A stretch of 38,386 nucleotides of DNA from Rhodococcus aetherivorans (GTDB lineage Bacteria; Actinomycetota; Actinomycetes; Mycobacteriales; Mycobacteriaceae), in the NCBI RefSeq assembly GCF_011058165.1, contig NZ_JAALEG010000063.1:1-38386 (forward strand), read 5' to 3'. Shown in pieces: positions 19,377 through 27,483 of this stretch. The notes below the pieces were generated by a model. That model was not told the DNA's origin and ran no database searches. It saw nothing but the letters and a program-made list of their open reading frames with translations. Within the stretch, counting starts at the first letter, position 1; the number at the start of each line of letters is the position of its first letter. The translations under genes and the position numbers were made by a program.

Positions 19377-20278
19377 GCGAGGAACCGGTAGCCGTCGCGG
19401 CGCCTCCGAAGAATCTGGCCGAGGGCATCGTCAAGGCGGTTCGCCCCCGGCAGTGGGTGAAGAACGTGCTGGTGCTGGCCGCGCCCCTCGCGGCCGGCTC
19501 GGCGACCGAGCTGGACGTCCTGATCCCGGTCGCCCTGGCCTTCGTGGTGTTCTGCATGGCCGCGTCGGGCATCTACCTGGTCAACGACGCGATGGACGTC
19601 GAGGCCGACCGCGCCCATCCCACGAAGCGGTTCCGCCCGATCGCCGCCGGCGTGCTGCCGGTGAACCTGGCCTACGGCATGGCGGTGGTGCTGCTCGTCG
19701 GCTCGATCGGCCTGTCGTTCCTGGCGAACTGGCAGCTCGCGGTGGTGATGGCGGTGTACATCACCGTCCAGCTGGCCTACTGCTTCGGGCTCAAGCACCA
19801 GCCGGTGCTGGACATCGCCATCGTCTCCTCCGGGTTCCTCATCCGGGCGATCGCCGGTGGCGTGGCCGCGGAGATCCTGCTGTCGCAGTGGTTCCTGCTG
19901 ATCATGGCCTTCGGCTCGCTGTTCATGGCGGCCGGCAAGCGGTACGCGGAGCTGCGGCTCGCGGAGCGGACCGGCGCGAAGATCCGCAAGTCGCTCGAGT
20001 ACTACACGGGCACCTACCTGCGGTTCGTGTGGACGCTGTCGGCGACGGCGGTCGTCATCTGTTACGGCCTGTGGGCGTTCGAGCGCGACCAGGCCAACGA
20101 CACCAACTGGTTCGCGATCTCGATGATTCCGTTCGTGATCGCGATCCTGCGGTACGCGGTCGACGTGGACGGCGGGGAGGCCGGCGAACCGGAGGAGATC
20201 GCCCTGAAGGACCGGGTGCTGCAACTCCTCGCGCTGGCCTGGATCGGGGCGGTCGGCGGTGCTGTCTACCTCTTCTGA
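19373..20278 (+). CDS. ubiA: Decaprenyl-phosphate phosphoribosyltransferase (UbiA)
   Basis: 301 aa, essentially the length of Rv3806c. The first Asp-rich motif NDAMDVEAD (Asn71, Asp72, Asp75, Asp79) binds the Mg-pyrophosphate of PRPP, and a second acidic region is YAVDVDGGEAGE. Several strongly hydrophobic helices show a UbiA-fold prenyltransferase. It transfers 5-phosphoribose from PRPP to decaprenyl phosphate, the committed step toward the arabinose donor DPA. It is an established ethambutol-resistance locus in mycobacteria. It overlaps the PAP2 gene by 4 bp and aftB by 20 bp. Confidence 0.95.
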   Translation: MSEEPVAVAAPPKNLAEGIVKAVRPRQWVKNVLVLAAPLAAGSATELDVLIPVALAFVVFCMAASGIYLVNDAMDVEADRAHPTKRFRPIAAGVLPVNLAYGMAVVLLVGSIGLSFLANWQLAVVMAVYITVQLAYCFGLKHQPVLDIAIVSSGFLIRAIAGGVAAEILLSQWFLLIMAFGSLFMAAGKRYAELRLAERTGAKIRKSLEYYTGTYLRFVWTLSATAVVICYGLWAFERDQANDTNWFAISMIPFVIAILRYAVDVDGGEAGEPEEIALKDRVLQLLALAWIGAVGGAVYLF

Positions 20279-22214
20279 CCTCGACGAGGATCTCGGCGCC
20301 CCGGCCCGCCGGCCCCGGCCGGCGGGCCGGGGCGGCATGCGGCCGTGGGTGCCGACCGCGGTGTTCTCCGGCGGAGTCGCGCTGACGGCCCTGCTGATGT
20401 TCTGGGGCGCGTGGGAGCGTCGCTGGATCGCCGACGACGGCCTGATCGTGCTGCGCACCGTGCGCAACCTGCTGGCCGGGAACGGCCCGGTGTTCAACGC
20501 CGGCGACCGGGTCGAGGCGAACACGTCGACCCTGTGGACGTATCTCGTGTACGCGGCGGGCCGGCTCAGCGGGGTGCGGCTCGAGTACGTGGTGCTTGCC
20601 ACGGCGCTCGTGCTGTCGACCGCGGCGGTGGTGCTGGCGATGCTCGGCACTGGCCGGCTGTACCGGGGGCGGCTGCGGGGCAGTGGTGCCACGTTCCTGC
20701 TGGTGCCCGCCGGCATGTTCGTCTACATCGCGGTGCCCCCGGCCCGGGACTTCGCCACCTCCGGACTCGAGAGCGGGCTGGTGATCTGCTGGATCGCCCT
20801 GCTGTGGCTGCTGCTCGTGCGGTGGGCGACGGTGCCGGGGTTGCCGTCGACCCCGTCGGTGCTGGCGACGGCGTTCGTCGCCGGTCTCGGGCCGCTCGTG
20901 CGCCCCGAACTGGCGCTTCTCGCTCTTCCGGCCCTGCTCATGCTGTTCCTCGCGGCCGGACTCACGTGGCGGGTGCGGGTCGCCGTGGTGGCGGTGGCCG
21001 GTGCCGTGCCGGTGGGCTATCAGATCTGGCGGATGGGCTACTACGGTCTGCCCTATCCGAACACGGCGGTGGCCAAGGACGCGGGCGGGGCGAAGTGGGC
21101 GCAGGGCTTCGAGTACCTCGGGAACCTGGTGAGCCCGTACCTGCTGTGGCTGCCGCTGCTGCTCCTGCTGCTCGGTGCCGCGCTCGCGTGGCGGTACCGG
21201 GGACCCCGCGAACAGGACGCGCCGAAACGTGAATTCCGTCACAGGGACGGGTCCTTTCCGGCGCGCGCACAGCGCGCGCTGCGCACCCCCGCGGCCGTGG
21301 TCGTCTTCATGCTCGGCGCCGCATTGTTGCTCACGCTGTACGCCCTTCGCGTCGGCGGCGATTTCATGCACGGCCGGGTGTTGCTGCCGCCGTTGTTCTG
21401 TCTGCTCATTCCCGTCGCCGTGATTCCGTTGCGGGTTCCGCAGAGGGCCGAGATCGGCCGCACTCGCGCGACGGCCGTCGCGGGGGCGGCGGGGGTGCTG
21501 TGGCTCGGTGTGGTGGTGTGGTCGGCGATCGCTGCGAACACCACCGGCATGCCCGAGGGTGCGGTGGTGGGCCGCTCCGGGATCGTCGACGAGCGGGCGT
21601 TCTACGCCCTCAACACGGGCCACCTGCATCCCGTCCGGGCCGAGGACTACCTCGACTACCCGCGCATGCGGGCGATGGTCGAGGCGATCTCCAACACCCC
21701 CGACGGCGGGCTGCTGCTGCCGACACCGTCGTTCGACGCATGGGACGTCGTGCCGCCGCCGGGGCCGGTGCCGCCGGGCGGAGCCGGCCACACGGTCTAC
21801 TTCCTCAACCTCGGCATGACCAGCATGAACGTCGGGCTCGACGTGCAGGTGCTCGACCAGATGGGGCTGGCGTACCCGCTGGCGGCGCACACCGAGCGGC
21901 TCGAGGACGGGCGCATCGGGCACGACAAGCTGCTCTACCCCGACTGGGTCGTCGCCGACACGGGAATGGTGGACGTGCACCCGTGGCTGCCGGCCTATCT
22001 GGACGAGGACTGGGTGGCGCAGGCGCAGGTGGCGCTGACGTGCCCGCAGACGCAGGAACTGCTCGCGTCCTCCCGCGCGGAACTGACGTGGCCACTGTTC
22101 AAGCGGAATTTCCGCAACGCGTTCGACTATGCGGACTACCGCTTCGACCGGGTGCCGAAATACGAGATCCAGCGCTGCGGCCTCGCGCTTCCGCCCCCGC
22201 GCGACGGGGGCTGA
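20259..22214 (+). CDS. aftB: Terminal beta-(1->2) arabinofuranosyltransferase AftB
   Basis: 651 aa from the GTG at 20259. An ATG at 20337 would remove 26 basic/acidic residues and start where I recall the mycobacterial protein starting (MRPWVPTAVF), so it is a serious alternative. The segment WERRWIADDGLIVLRTVRNLL with the acidic pair Asp59-Asp60 is the GT-C active-site loop. VFNAGDRVEANTSTLWTYL follows. About ten membrane helices precede a large periplasmic C-terminal domain from about residue 425. It uses decaprenylphosphoryl arabinose to add the terminal beta-1,2 residues that become mycolylated. A hairpin overlaps its stop. Confidence 0.94.
   Translation: MLSTSSDLDEDLGAPARRPRPAGRGGMRPWVPTAVFSGGVALTALLMFWGAWERRWIADDGLIVLRTVRNLLAGNGPVFNAGDRVEANTSTLWTYLVYAAGRLSGVRLEYVVLATALVLSTAAVVLAMLGTGRLYRGRLRGSGATFLLVPAGMFVYIAVPPARDFATSGLESGLVICWIALLWLLLVRWATVPGLPSTPSVLATAFVAGLGPLVRPELALLALPALLMLFLAAGLTWRVRVAVVAVAGAVPVGYQIWRMGYYGLPYPNTAVAKDAGGAKWAQGFEYLGNLVSPYLLWLPLLLLLLGAALAWRYRGPREQDAPKREFRHRDGSFPARAQRALRTPAAVVVFMLGAALLLTLYALRVGGDFMHGRVLLPPLFCLLIPVAVIPLRVPQRAEIGRTRATAVAGAAGVLWLGVVVWSAIAANTTGMPEGAVVGRSGIVDERAFYALNTGHLHPVRAEDYLDYPRMRAMVEAISNTPDGGLLLPTPSFDAWDVVPPPGPVPPGGAGHTVYFLNLGMTSMNVGLDVQVLDQMGLAYPLAAHTERLEDGRIGHDKLLYPDWVVADTGMVDVHPWLPAYLDEDWVAQAQVALTCPQTQELLASSRAELTWPLFKRNFRNAFDYADYRFDRVPKYEIQRCGLALPPPRDGG
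22193..22211. terminator. Hairpin overlapping the end of aftB
   Basis: GCCCCCG (22193-22199) and CGGGGGC (22205-22211) form a seven-bp all-GC stem with a five-base loop, ending directly before the aftB stop. It could terminate or attenuate the glf-aftB transcript before the mycolyltransferase gene, which has its own long leader. Confidence 0.42.
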
Positions 22215-22520
22215 CGCGGTCGTCCGGCCCGCGAATTACATCGATGTCGTTTTCGCCCCGGTGGGCCCGTGCGGTCCGCCGGGCGTATCTCGGTATGATC
22301 ACAGTCGATAACGGATGTGTAACGCATCGGGGGTGCAGGCCGATATCGAAGCCGACACACGGTTCGTTGACCTGGGTTACCGGGGGTTTGTCAGAGCTCA
22401 CGGTGTCCTTTACAGTCTTGACCGCAGTGTGACTTGTGACGGCCCGCTCGGTCGTCGCCGCCGGTATCCGACGGGGGACGCGCACGCGGACGCCGCAGAT
22501 CGAGAAAGAGAGCATTGTTC
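22215..22520 (+). promoter_or_regulatory. Leader/promoter region of the first mycolyltransferase gene
   Basis: These 306 bases contain no gene. TATGAT at 22294-22299 is a good -10, though no clear -35 lies 17 bases upstream. A tandem repeat of 11-bp period (ATAAC, six bases, GTAAC) lies at 22308-22323. The region is AT-richer than its neighbours, as expected for a strong promoter of an abundant secreted enzyme. GAAAGAG before the ATG serves as ribosome site. Confidence 0.5.
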
Positions 22521-23531
22521 ATGCGTTTTGTCCCGAGGTTGTCGCAGCGCCTCCGCAGGCGCGTGCTCGGCGTGGGTGCCGCAGCCCTCGTTCTGCCGGT
22601 TGCCGCCGGCGTCGCCGGAAGCACCGCCGCGCTCGCCGCTCCCGCAGCCGCCGCCCCGATCTCGCATCGGGCACCGGCCGGCGGTTTCGAGGAAGTCTTC
22701 GTCGACTCCGACATGGGCCCGATCAAGGTGCAGATCCAGTGGGCCGCCCGCGGCGGTGACGCGGCGCTGTACCTGCTCGACGGCCTGCGTGCCCGCGACG
22801 ACGCGAACGCCTGGAGCTTCGAGACCAACGCCCGCGACCAGTTCGCCAACGACAACGTCACCCTGGTGATGCCGGTCGGCGGCCAGTCGAGCTTCTACAC
22901 GGACTGGTACGCGCCCAGCAATCTCAACGGCCAGGACGTCACCTACAAGTGGGAGACGTTCCTGACGGAGAAGCTGCCGGACTACCTCGCCACCCGCGGC
23001 GTCTCGCGCAGCAACAACGGCATCCTCGGCCTCTCGATGGGCGGCAGCGCCGCGCTGACCCTGGCGGCCTACCACCGCGACCAGTTCAAGTTCGCCTCGT
23101 CGCTCTCCGGCTACCTGAACCTGTCGGCCCCGGGCATGCGTGAGGCCATCCGCGTCGCGATGCTCGACGCCGGCCGCTTCAATGTCGACTCGATGTGGGG
23201 CCCGCCGTGGAGCCCGGCGTGGCTGCGCAACGACCCGTTCGTGTTCGCGCCGAAGCTCGCCGGCCTGTCGATGTACATCTCGGCCGCCAGCGGCCTGCCC
23301 GGCCAGCACGACAACCCGCAGGGCCTGGTCGGTGTCTACAACACGGCCAACGCCATGGGCCTCGAGGCGCTCGCGCTCGCCCAGACCCGCGCCTTCCAGA
23401 TCAAGCTGGCCACCCTCGGCATCCAGGCCCGCTTCGACTTCCCGGCGCGCGGCACGCACTCCTGGAAGTACTGGGAAGAGGAGCTGTGGAAGGCTCGCCC
23501 CCAGATCCTCGAGGCACTGAACGCCTACTGA
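22521..23531 (+). CDS. fbpA: Mycolyltransferase of the antigen 85 family
   Basis: 336 aa from ATG 22521; a TTG two codons upstream is possible. A long signal peptide (Arg-rich start, Ala/Val core) probably ends after ALAAPAAA near residue 40. The alpha/beta-hydrolase triad is complete: Ser172 (GLSMGG), Glu282 and His313 (GTHSW). MPVGGQSSFYTDWYAP is a family signature. It transfers mycolates from trehalose monomycolate to arabinogalactan or a second trehalose monomycolate outside the membrane. Its position corresponds to Rv3804c (fbpA); orthology to that particular paralogue is by synteny only. Confidence 0.93.
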   Translation: MRFVPRLSQRLRRRVLGVGAAALVLPVAAGVAGSTAALAAPAAAAPISHRAPAGGFEEVFVDSDMGPIKVQIQWAARGGDAALYLLDGLRARDDANAWSFETNARDQFANDNVTLVMPVGGQSSFYTDWYAPSNLNGQDVTYKWETFLTEKLPDYLATRGVSRSNNGILGLSMGGSAALTLAAYHRDQFKFASSLSGYLNLSAPGMREAIRVAMLDAGRFNVDSMWGPPWSPAWLRNDPFVFAPKLAGLSMYISAASGLPGQHDNPQGLVGVYNTANAMGLEALALAQTRAFQIKLATLGIQARFDFPARGTHSWKYWEEELWKARPQILEALNAY

Positions 23532-23564
23532 TCGCGCCGAACTCCCCGGCGCACACTGACGGTA

Positions 23565-23608
23565 CGCATGCCGCCCCACGACCCGCGAGGGACGAGGGGC
23601 GGCATGCG
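23565..23608. terminator. Hairpin after the first mycolyltransferase gene
   Basis: A perfect 13-bp stem (23565-23577 with 23596-23608; core GCATGCCGCCCC) with an 18-base loop lies 33 bases after the stop codon. It suggests separate transcription of the second mycolyltransferase gene, which is preceded by a TTGACA box at 23624-23629. Confidence 0.65.
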
Positions 23609-23747
23609 CCGTTTCGCGGATCGTTGACAAAAACCACACCCGTCACAGCGCGGCGCCCCCACCCGGCGCCCGTTCACGTGTAGAAACAGTCTTCGAGACG
23701 CGGGGCCCGGTCGCCCGCCGACGCCCCAGCAACGCAGAAAGTGAGCG

Positions 23748-25655
23748 ATGCCGATGCGAACAGTGCTTGGCGGACGTCGAACCGTGCGCGCCCAGCAGCC
23801 GGCGCCGCGTGCCCGTCGGGGCCGGCGGGTCCTCGGGGCGGTCGCCGCCGCGCTCGTCGCGCCCCTCGTCGCCGGAACTCTCGCGGCCGGGGCCGCGTAT
23901 GCGGAGCCGGTGGACCGCAGCGAGCCGACCGCCGTGCAGGCCCCGGCCGGGGTCACGGTGCAGCGCGTCGACTGGCTGGCCGACCGGCGCGTGGCCCTGT
24001 GGGTGAACTCGCCGGCCATGGGCACCCCCATTCAGGTGCAGCTGCTGCTCGCCCGGGACTGGAACATCGAACCCGAGGCGCGGTTCCCCGCCGTCTACAT
24101 GCTCGACGGCCTGCGCGCCCGCGACGACGAGAGCGGCTGGACGATCGAGACGGACGCCGAGGCCTTCTTCGCGGACAAGAACGTCAACGTGGTGCTGCCG
24201 GTGGGCGGGCAGTCCAGCTTCTACGCCGACTGGATGGACCAGAACAACGGGCGCAACTACCAGTGGGAGACATTCCTGACCAAGGAGCTCCCGCCGATCC
24301 TCGAGGGCAACTGGCGCACCACGAAGGACCGCGGCGTCGTCGGCCTGTCGATGGGCGGCACCGCTGCGATGTTCCTGCCCGCGCGCAACCCCGGCTTCTT
24401 CAAGTTCGCGGGGTCGCTCTCCGGCATCCTCACCACCACCACCCTGGGCATGCCCCAGGCCATCCAGTACGCGATGCAGGACGCCGGCGGCTTCGATTCG
24501 TCGGCCATGTGGGGTACCCCCGGCGGCGAGCAGTGGGCCGCCCACGATCCGTACCTGCTGGCGGACAAGCTCGAGGGCGTGAGCCTGTACGTCTCCAGTG
24601 GCAGCGGCAGCACCGGCCCGTACGACCAGCCGTCGGGTATCCCGGGCGTGAGCACGAACTACGCCGGCATGGGCCTCGAGATCCTGTCGCGGCTCACCTC
24701 GCAGGCGTTCGCCACCAAGCTCAACAAGATCGGCATCCCTGCGCAGGTGGTCTACCGGCCGTCGGGCACCCACTCGTGGCCGTACTGGGAGTTCGAGCTG
24801 CACCAGCTGTGGCCGCAGCTGGCCAACGCCCTCGGAGTGGAGGTCACGAAGCCGAACTGCAGCGCCGCCGGCGCGATCGGCGACGCAGCAGCCGCCGGTC
24901 CCTGGATCGGCGACTGCCTCACGCCGGAGTACGCCGTCGCGGGCGGGCGCGTCCAGGACTTCCGCTTCGGCCGGATCTTCTCCTCCACCGACGGCGGGGC
25001 CCGCCCGGTGGCGGGTGCGATCGGCGGGGCCTACCAGGCCGCGGGCGGCCCGGGGGGCCCGCTCGGCTACCCGACTACGGAGGAACGCGGCACCCCCGAC
25101 GGCCGCGGCCGGTTCAACCACTTCCAGCAGGGCTCGATCTACTGGACCCCGCAGACCGGGGCGCACGCCGTGCGCGGCGCCATCCGCGACGAGTGGGCGC
25201 GGCAGGGCTGGGAGGGCGGCCCGCTGGGCTACCCGGTGGCCGACGAGGTCGCCACCCCCGGCAAGCCCGGCGTGGTGCAGGGCTTCGAGATCGGCGCCCT
25301 CTACTGGAGCGAGCCGTTCGGAGCCCACGCCGTACAGGGCATGATCATGGGCAAGTACGCCGAGCTCGGCTACGAGAACGGCTGGCTCGGGTTCCCGAAG
25401 ACCAGCGAGATCCCCGTCAAGGACGGTGGCCGGTTCAACGAGTTCGAGGGCGGCAACATCTACTGGAGCCCGCTGAGCGGGGCGTGGTCGGTCCGCACCG
25501 GGCCGGTCTTCGACGCGTGGAAGAGCGCCGGTTACGAGAACGGTCGCCTCGGCTTCCCCGTCGGCGACGAGTTCCCCATCCCCGGCGGTGTCCAGCAGAA
25601 CTTCCAGGGCGGATTCGTCACGGTCGTCGACAACGTGGCCACCGTCCGCCCCTAG
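23748..25655 (+). CDS. Mycolyltransferase with C-terminal LGFP repeats
   Basis: 635 aa from ATG 23748; a second ATG at 23754 is equally usable. The signal peptide ends near AAGAAYA (about residue 45). The catalytic domain to about residue 360 retains Ser201 (GLSMGG), Glu311 and His342 (GTHSW). It should therefore be active, unlike the catalytically dead FbpD that occupies this place in M. tuberculosis. Residues about 370-632 hold four clear LGFP repeats (GPLGYP twice, GWLGFP, GRLGFP), plus one degenerate copy first. This architecture recalls corynebacterial Cop1/PS1. The repeats probably tether the enzyme to the arabinogalactan-mycolate layer. Confidence 0.93.
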   Translation: MPMRTVLGGRRTVRAQQPAPRARRGRRVLGAVAAALVAPLVAGTLAAGAAYAEPVDRSEPTAVQAPAGVTVQRVDWLADRRVALWVNSPAMGTPIQVQLLLARDWNIEPEARFPAVYMLDGLRARDDESGWTIETDAEAFFADKNVNVVLPVGGQSSFYADWMDQNNGRNYQWETFLTKELPPILEGNWRTTKDRGVVGLSMGGTAAMFLPARNPGFFKFAGSLSGILTTTTLGMPQAIQYAMQDAGGFDSSAMWGTPGGEQWAAHDPYLLADKLEGVSLYVSSGSGSTGPYDQPSGIPGVSTNYAGMGLEILSRLTSQAFATKLNKIGIPAQVVYRPSGTHSWPYWEFELHQLWPQLANALGVEVTKPNCSAAGAIGDAAAAGPWIGDCLTPEYAVAGGRVQDFRFGRIFSSTDGGARPVAGAIGGAYQAAGGPGGPLGYPTTEERGTPDGRGRFNHFQQGSIYWTPQTGAHAVRGAIRDEWARQGWEGGPLGYPVADEVATPGKPGVVQGFEIGALYWSEPFGAHAVQGMIMGKYAELGYENGWLGFPKTSEIPVKDGGRFNEFEGGNIYWSPLSGAWSVRTGPVFDAWKSAGYENGRLGFPVGDEFPIPGGVQQNFQGGFVTVVDNVATVRP

Positions 25656-25707
25656 GATCGGCCCTCGCACACCCGGTGCCGCCACGGCGGCCCCGCGACC
25701 ACCGGAT

Positions 25708-25746
25708 CGGGCGGTGACCGCGACCCATGGGTCCGGTCACCGCCCG
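25708..25746. terminator. Hairpin after the LGFP mycolyltransferase
   Basis: A perfect 12-bp stem (25708-25719 with 25735-25746; arms CGGGCGGTGACC) with a 15-base loop that is itself partly palindromic (GACCCATGGGTC). It lies 52 bases after the stop and before the likely promoter of the lipoprotein gene (TAGCCT near 25758). It is probably a terminator. Confidence 0.6.
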
Positions 25747-25807
25747 GTCCTCATCTGTAGCCTGGGCACTGCCCATTTCCGACGATTGGATGCGAGGACA
25801 CCACCAC

Positions 25808-26359
25808 ATGCCTGCACGGACCCGTTCGAGCCTGACCCGCGTCCTGGGCGCCGGCGCCGCGGCGCTCGCCGCCACCGCCCTCCTGGGCGCCTGCGGTAGC
25901 GACGATTCCACGGCGACGAGCACCCCGTCGACGTCCGTGTCGGCGACCACCTCGACATCCACCGCGGAGACCACCTCCGGCGAAGCGACCACCACAGCCC
26001 CCGGCGACACGGCCACCACGAGCCCGGGCGAGGCCGCCACCGCGCCGCCGGCGCAGCCGGAGACCGAGCCCGGATTCCCGGGCCCGACCGAGGTGCCGGT
26101 GGACGACCGCGGCCAGGCGTTCCTGGACGGGCTGCGGAAGCAGGGCGTGGAGCCGGCCGCGGACGGCAGCATCGCGATCAACACCGCCAACTACATCTGC
26201 GCCGCGACCGCCCAGGGCAGCTCGCCCGAGGAGATCAAGACGATCGTGACCGCATCGGTGGGCAGCGAGGCCGCGGCCGCCGGCAAGGAGATCTCCGAGG
26301 CCGACGCCGCGACGACCGCCGACGTCTACATCACCGTCGCACGCGACACCTTCTGCTAG
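25808..26359 (+). CDS. DUF732-type lipoprotein
   Basis: 183 aa from ATG 25808. The N-terminus is a lipoprotein signal with lipobox LLGAC, lipidated Cys at about residue 28. A Thr/Ser/Pro-rich linker (about residues 30-90) leads to a compact domain with VDDRGQAFLDGLRKQGV, ANYICAATAQG and a terminal Cys (DTFC). This two-cysteine layout is typical of the DUF732 family of secreted mycobacterial proteins. Function is unknown. The stop lies 8 bp before culp6, so the two are probably co-expressed and may act together in the outer envelope. Confidence 0.78.
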   Translation: MPARTRSSLTRVLGAGAAALAATALLGACGSDDSTATSTPSTSVSATTSTSTAETTSGEATTTAPGDTATTSPGEAATAPPAQPETEPGFPGPTEVPVDDRGQAFLDGLRKQGVEPAADGSIAINTANYICAATAQGSSPEEIKTIVTASVGSEAAAAGKEISEADAATTADVYITVARDTFC

Positions 26360-26367
26360 GAGCGGCA

Positions 26368-27333
26368 ATGATGACGGCCCGAGCGAAGCAACGACGCCGG
26401 AGGCGGGGAATCCTCGTCCTCGGGATCCTGGTCGTCCTGGCGGCCGTGCTCGCGCTCTGGTACATCCTCGCGGGCCGGCTCCCGGTGCCCGGGCCGCCGG
26501 GGCCCCTCGGGCCCGAGAAGCCGGAGGCGCAGCCCGCATCGTGCCCGGACGTCCAGGTGGTGGCGGTACCGGGCACGTGGGAGTCGGCGGCCTGGGACGA
26601 TCCGTACAACCCGACGTTCAATCCGCTGTCGCTGATGCTGAACGTCACGCGTCCGCTGCAGGAGCGCTTCGACGCGCAGCGTGCCGACGTGTACACCGTT
26701 CCGTACGTCGCCCAGTTCTCGAATCCGGTGGCGCTCCCGCCGGACGGGCAGCAGTCCTACAACAACAGCCGCACCGCCGGCACCGCGGCGACGGAGGACA
26801 TCCTCGCGCGCCGCTTCGCCGAGTGCCCGCTGACCAACTACGTCCTGACCGGCTTCTCGCAGGGTGCGGTCATCGCGGGCGACGTCGCGGCGCGCATCGG
26901 CGCCGGTGACGGGCCGGTTCCGGCGGATCGGGTGCTCGGCGTGGCGCTCATCGCCGACGGCCGTCGCGACCCGGGCACGGCCGAGACGATCGGCCCGCCC
27001 GTCGCGGGCGTCGGCGCCGAGCTGTCCCTGGACGGACTGCGGCTGCCGGGGATCACCATGACCGGCGCGCGGCCCGGCGGGTTCGGGGAGCTCGAGGACA
27101 AGGTGGTGGACATCTGTGCACCGACGGACGGCATCTGCGACGCGCCGCCGAACGCGCTGAACCCCGGCAACTGGCTCGCCAGCGCGCCGCGGTTGCTCGA
27201 GTACGCGAACAACCCCGTGCACGCCCTGTACAACTCGTTCGTCGTGGACGATTCGGGTACGACGGCGACGCAGTGGGTGGCGAACTGGGCGATCGAGAAG
27301 ATCGAGGAGGCGCCGAAACCACCGGAGGAGTGA
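26368..27333 (+). CDS. culp6: Cutinase-like phospholipase/thioesterase Culp6 (Rv3802c-like)
   Basis: 321 aa from ATG 26368 with AGGAG upstream. A single N-terminal membrane helix (residues 14-36) anchors an exported alpha/beta-hydrolase domain. The triad is Ser164 (GFSQG), Asp254 (in CAPTDGIC) and His285 (NPVHALY). The cysteines around Asp254 match the cutinase disulfide. The mycobacterial orthologue is essential, has phospholipase A and thioesterase activity, and has been linked to control of mycolate synthesis. Position between the mycolyltransferases and fadD32 agrees with Rv3802c. Confidence 0.92.
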   Translation: MMTARAKQRRRRRGILVLGILVVLAAVLALWYILAGRLPVPGPPGPLGPEKPEAQPASCPDVQVVAVPGTWESAAWDDPYNPTFNPLSLMLNVTRPLQERFDAQRADVYTVPYVAQFSNPVALPPDGQQSYNNSRTAGTAATEDILARRFAECPLTNYVLTGFSQGAVIAGDVAARIGAGDGPVPADRVLGVALIADGRRDPGTAETIGPPVAGVGAELSLDGLRLPGITMTGARPGGFGELEDKVVDICAPTDGICDAPPNALNPGNWLASAPRLLEYANNPVHALYNSFVVDDSGTTATQWVANWAIEKIEEAPKPPEE

Positions 27334-27372
27334 TCCCTCCCCGTTGTTACCGGCCGGTAGTGTCGGGGATCA
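27331..27372. promoter_or_regulatory. Nested inverted repeats after culp6, possible terminator and TetR-type operator
   Basis: TGATCCC (27331-27337, overlapping the culp6 stop) pairs with GGGATCA (27366-27372). Inside it, TACCGGCCGGTA (27348-27359) is a perfect 12-bp palindrome of the kind bound by TetR-family repressors. It falls at the -35 position of a promoter whose -10 appears to be TACAAT (27381-27386) in front of the LLM gene. The element may end culp6 transcription and also control the next gene. Confidence 0.45.
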
Positions 27373-27483
27373 CCACCCGATACAATCGTTCCTCGGTCGG
27401 CGCTTAGACTCGACCTTCGGTCCTGACCCGGGAAGCTCTCCGGGTCGGTGACGCGCGACCACCGCCACACGAGAAGAGGTTCG

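Noticed and set aside
23624-23629. TTGACA as the -35 of the LGFP mycolyltransferase promoter
   Set aside because: The hexamer is perfect, but no -10 lies 16-19 bases downstream, so a promoter was not called; the gene is still likely to have its own promoter because a hairpin precedes this site.
23642-23650. GTCACAGCG, similar to a reported MtrA half-site
   Set aside because: Only one half-site is present, with no partner at an 11-bp distance.
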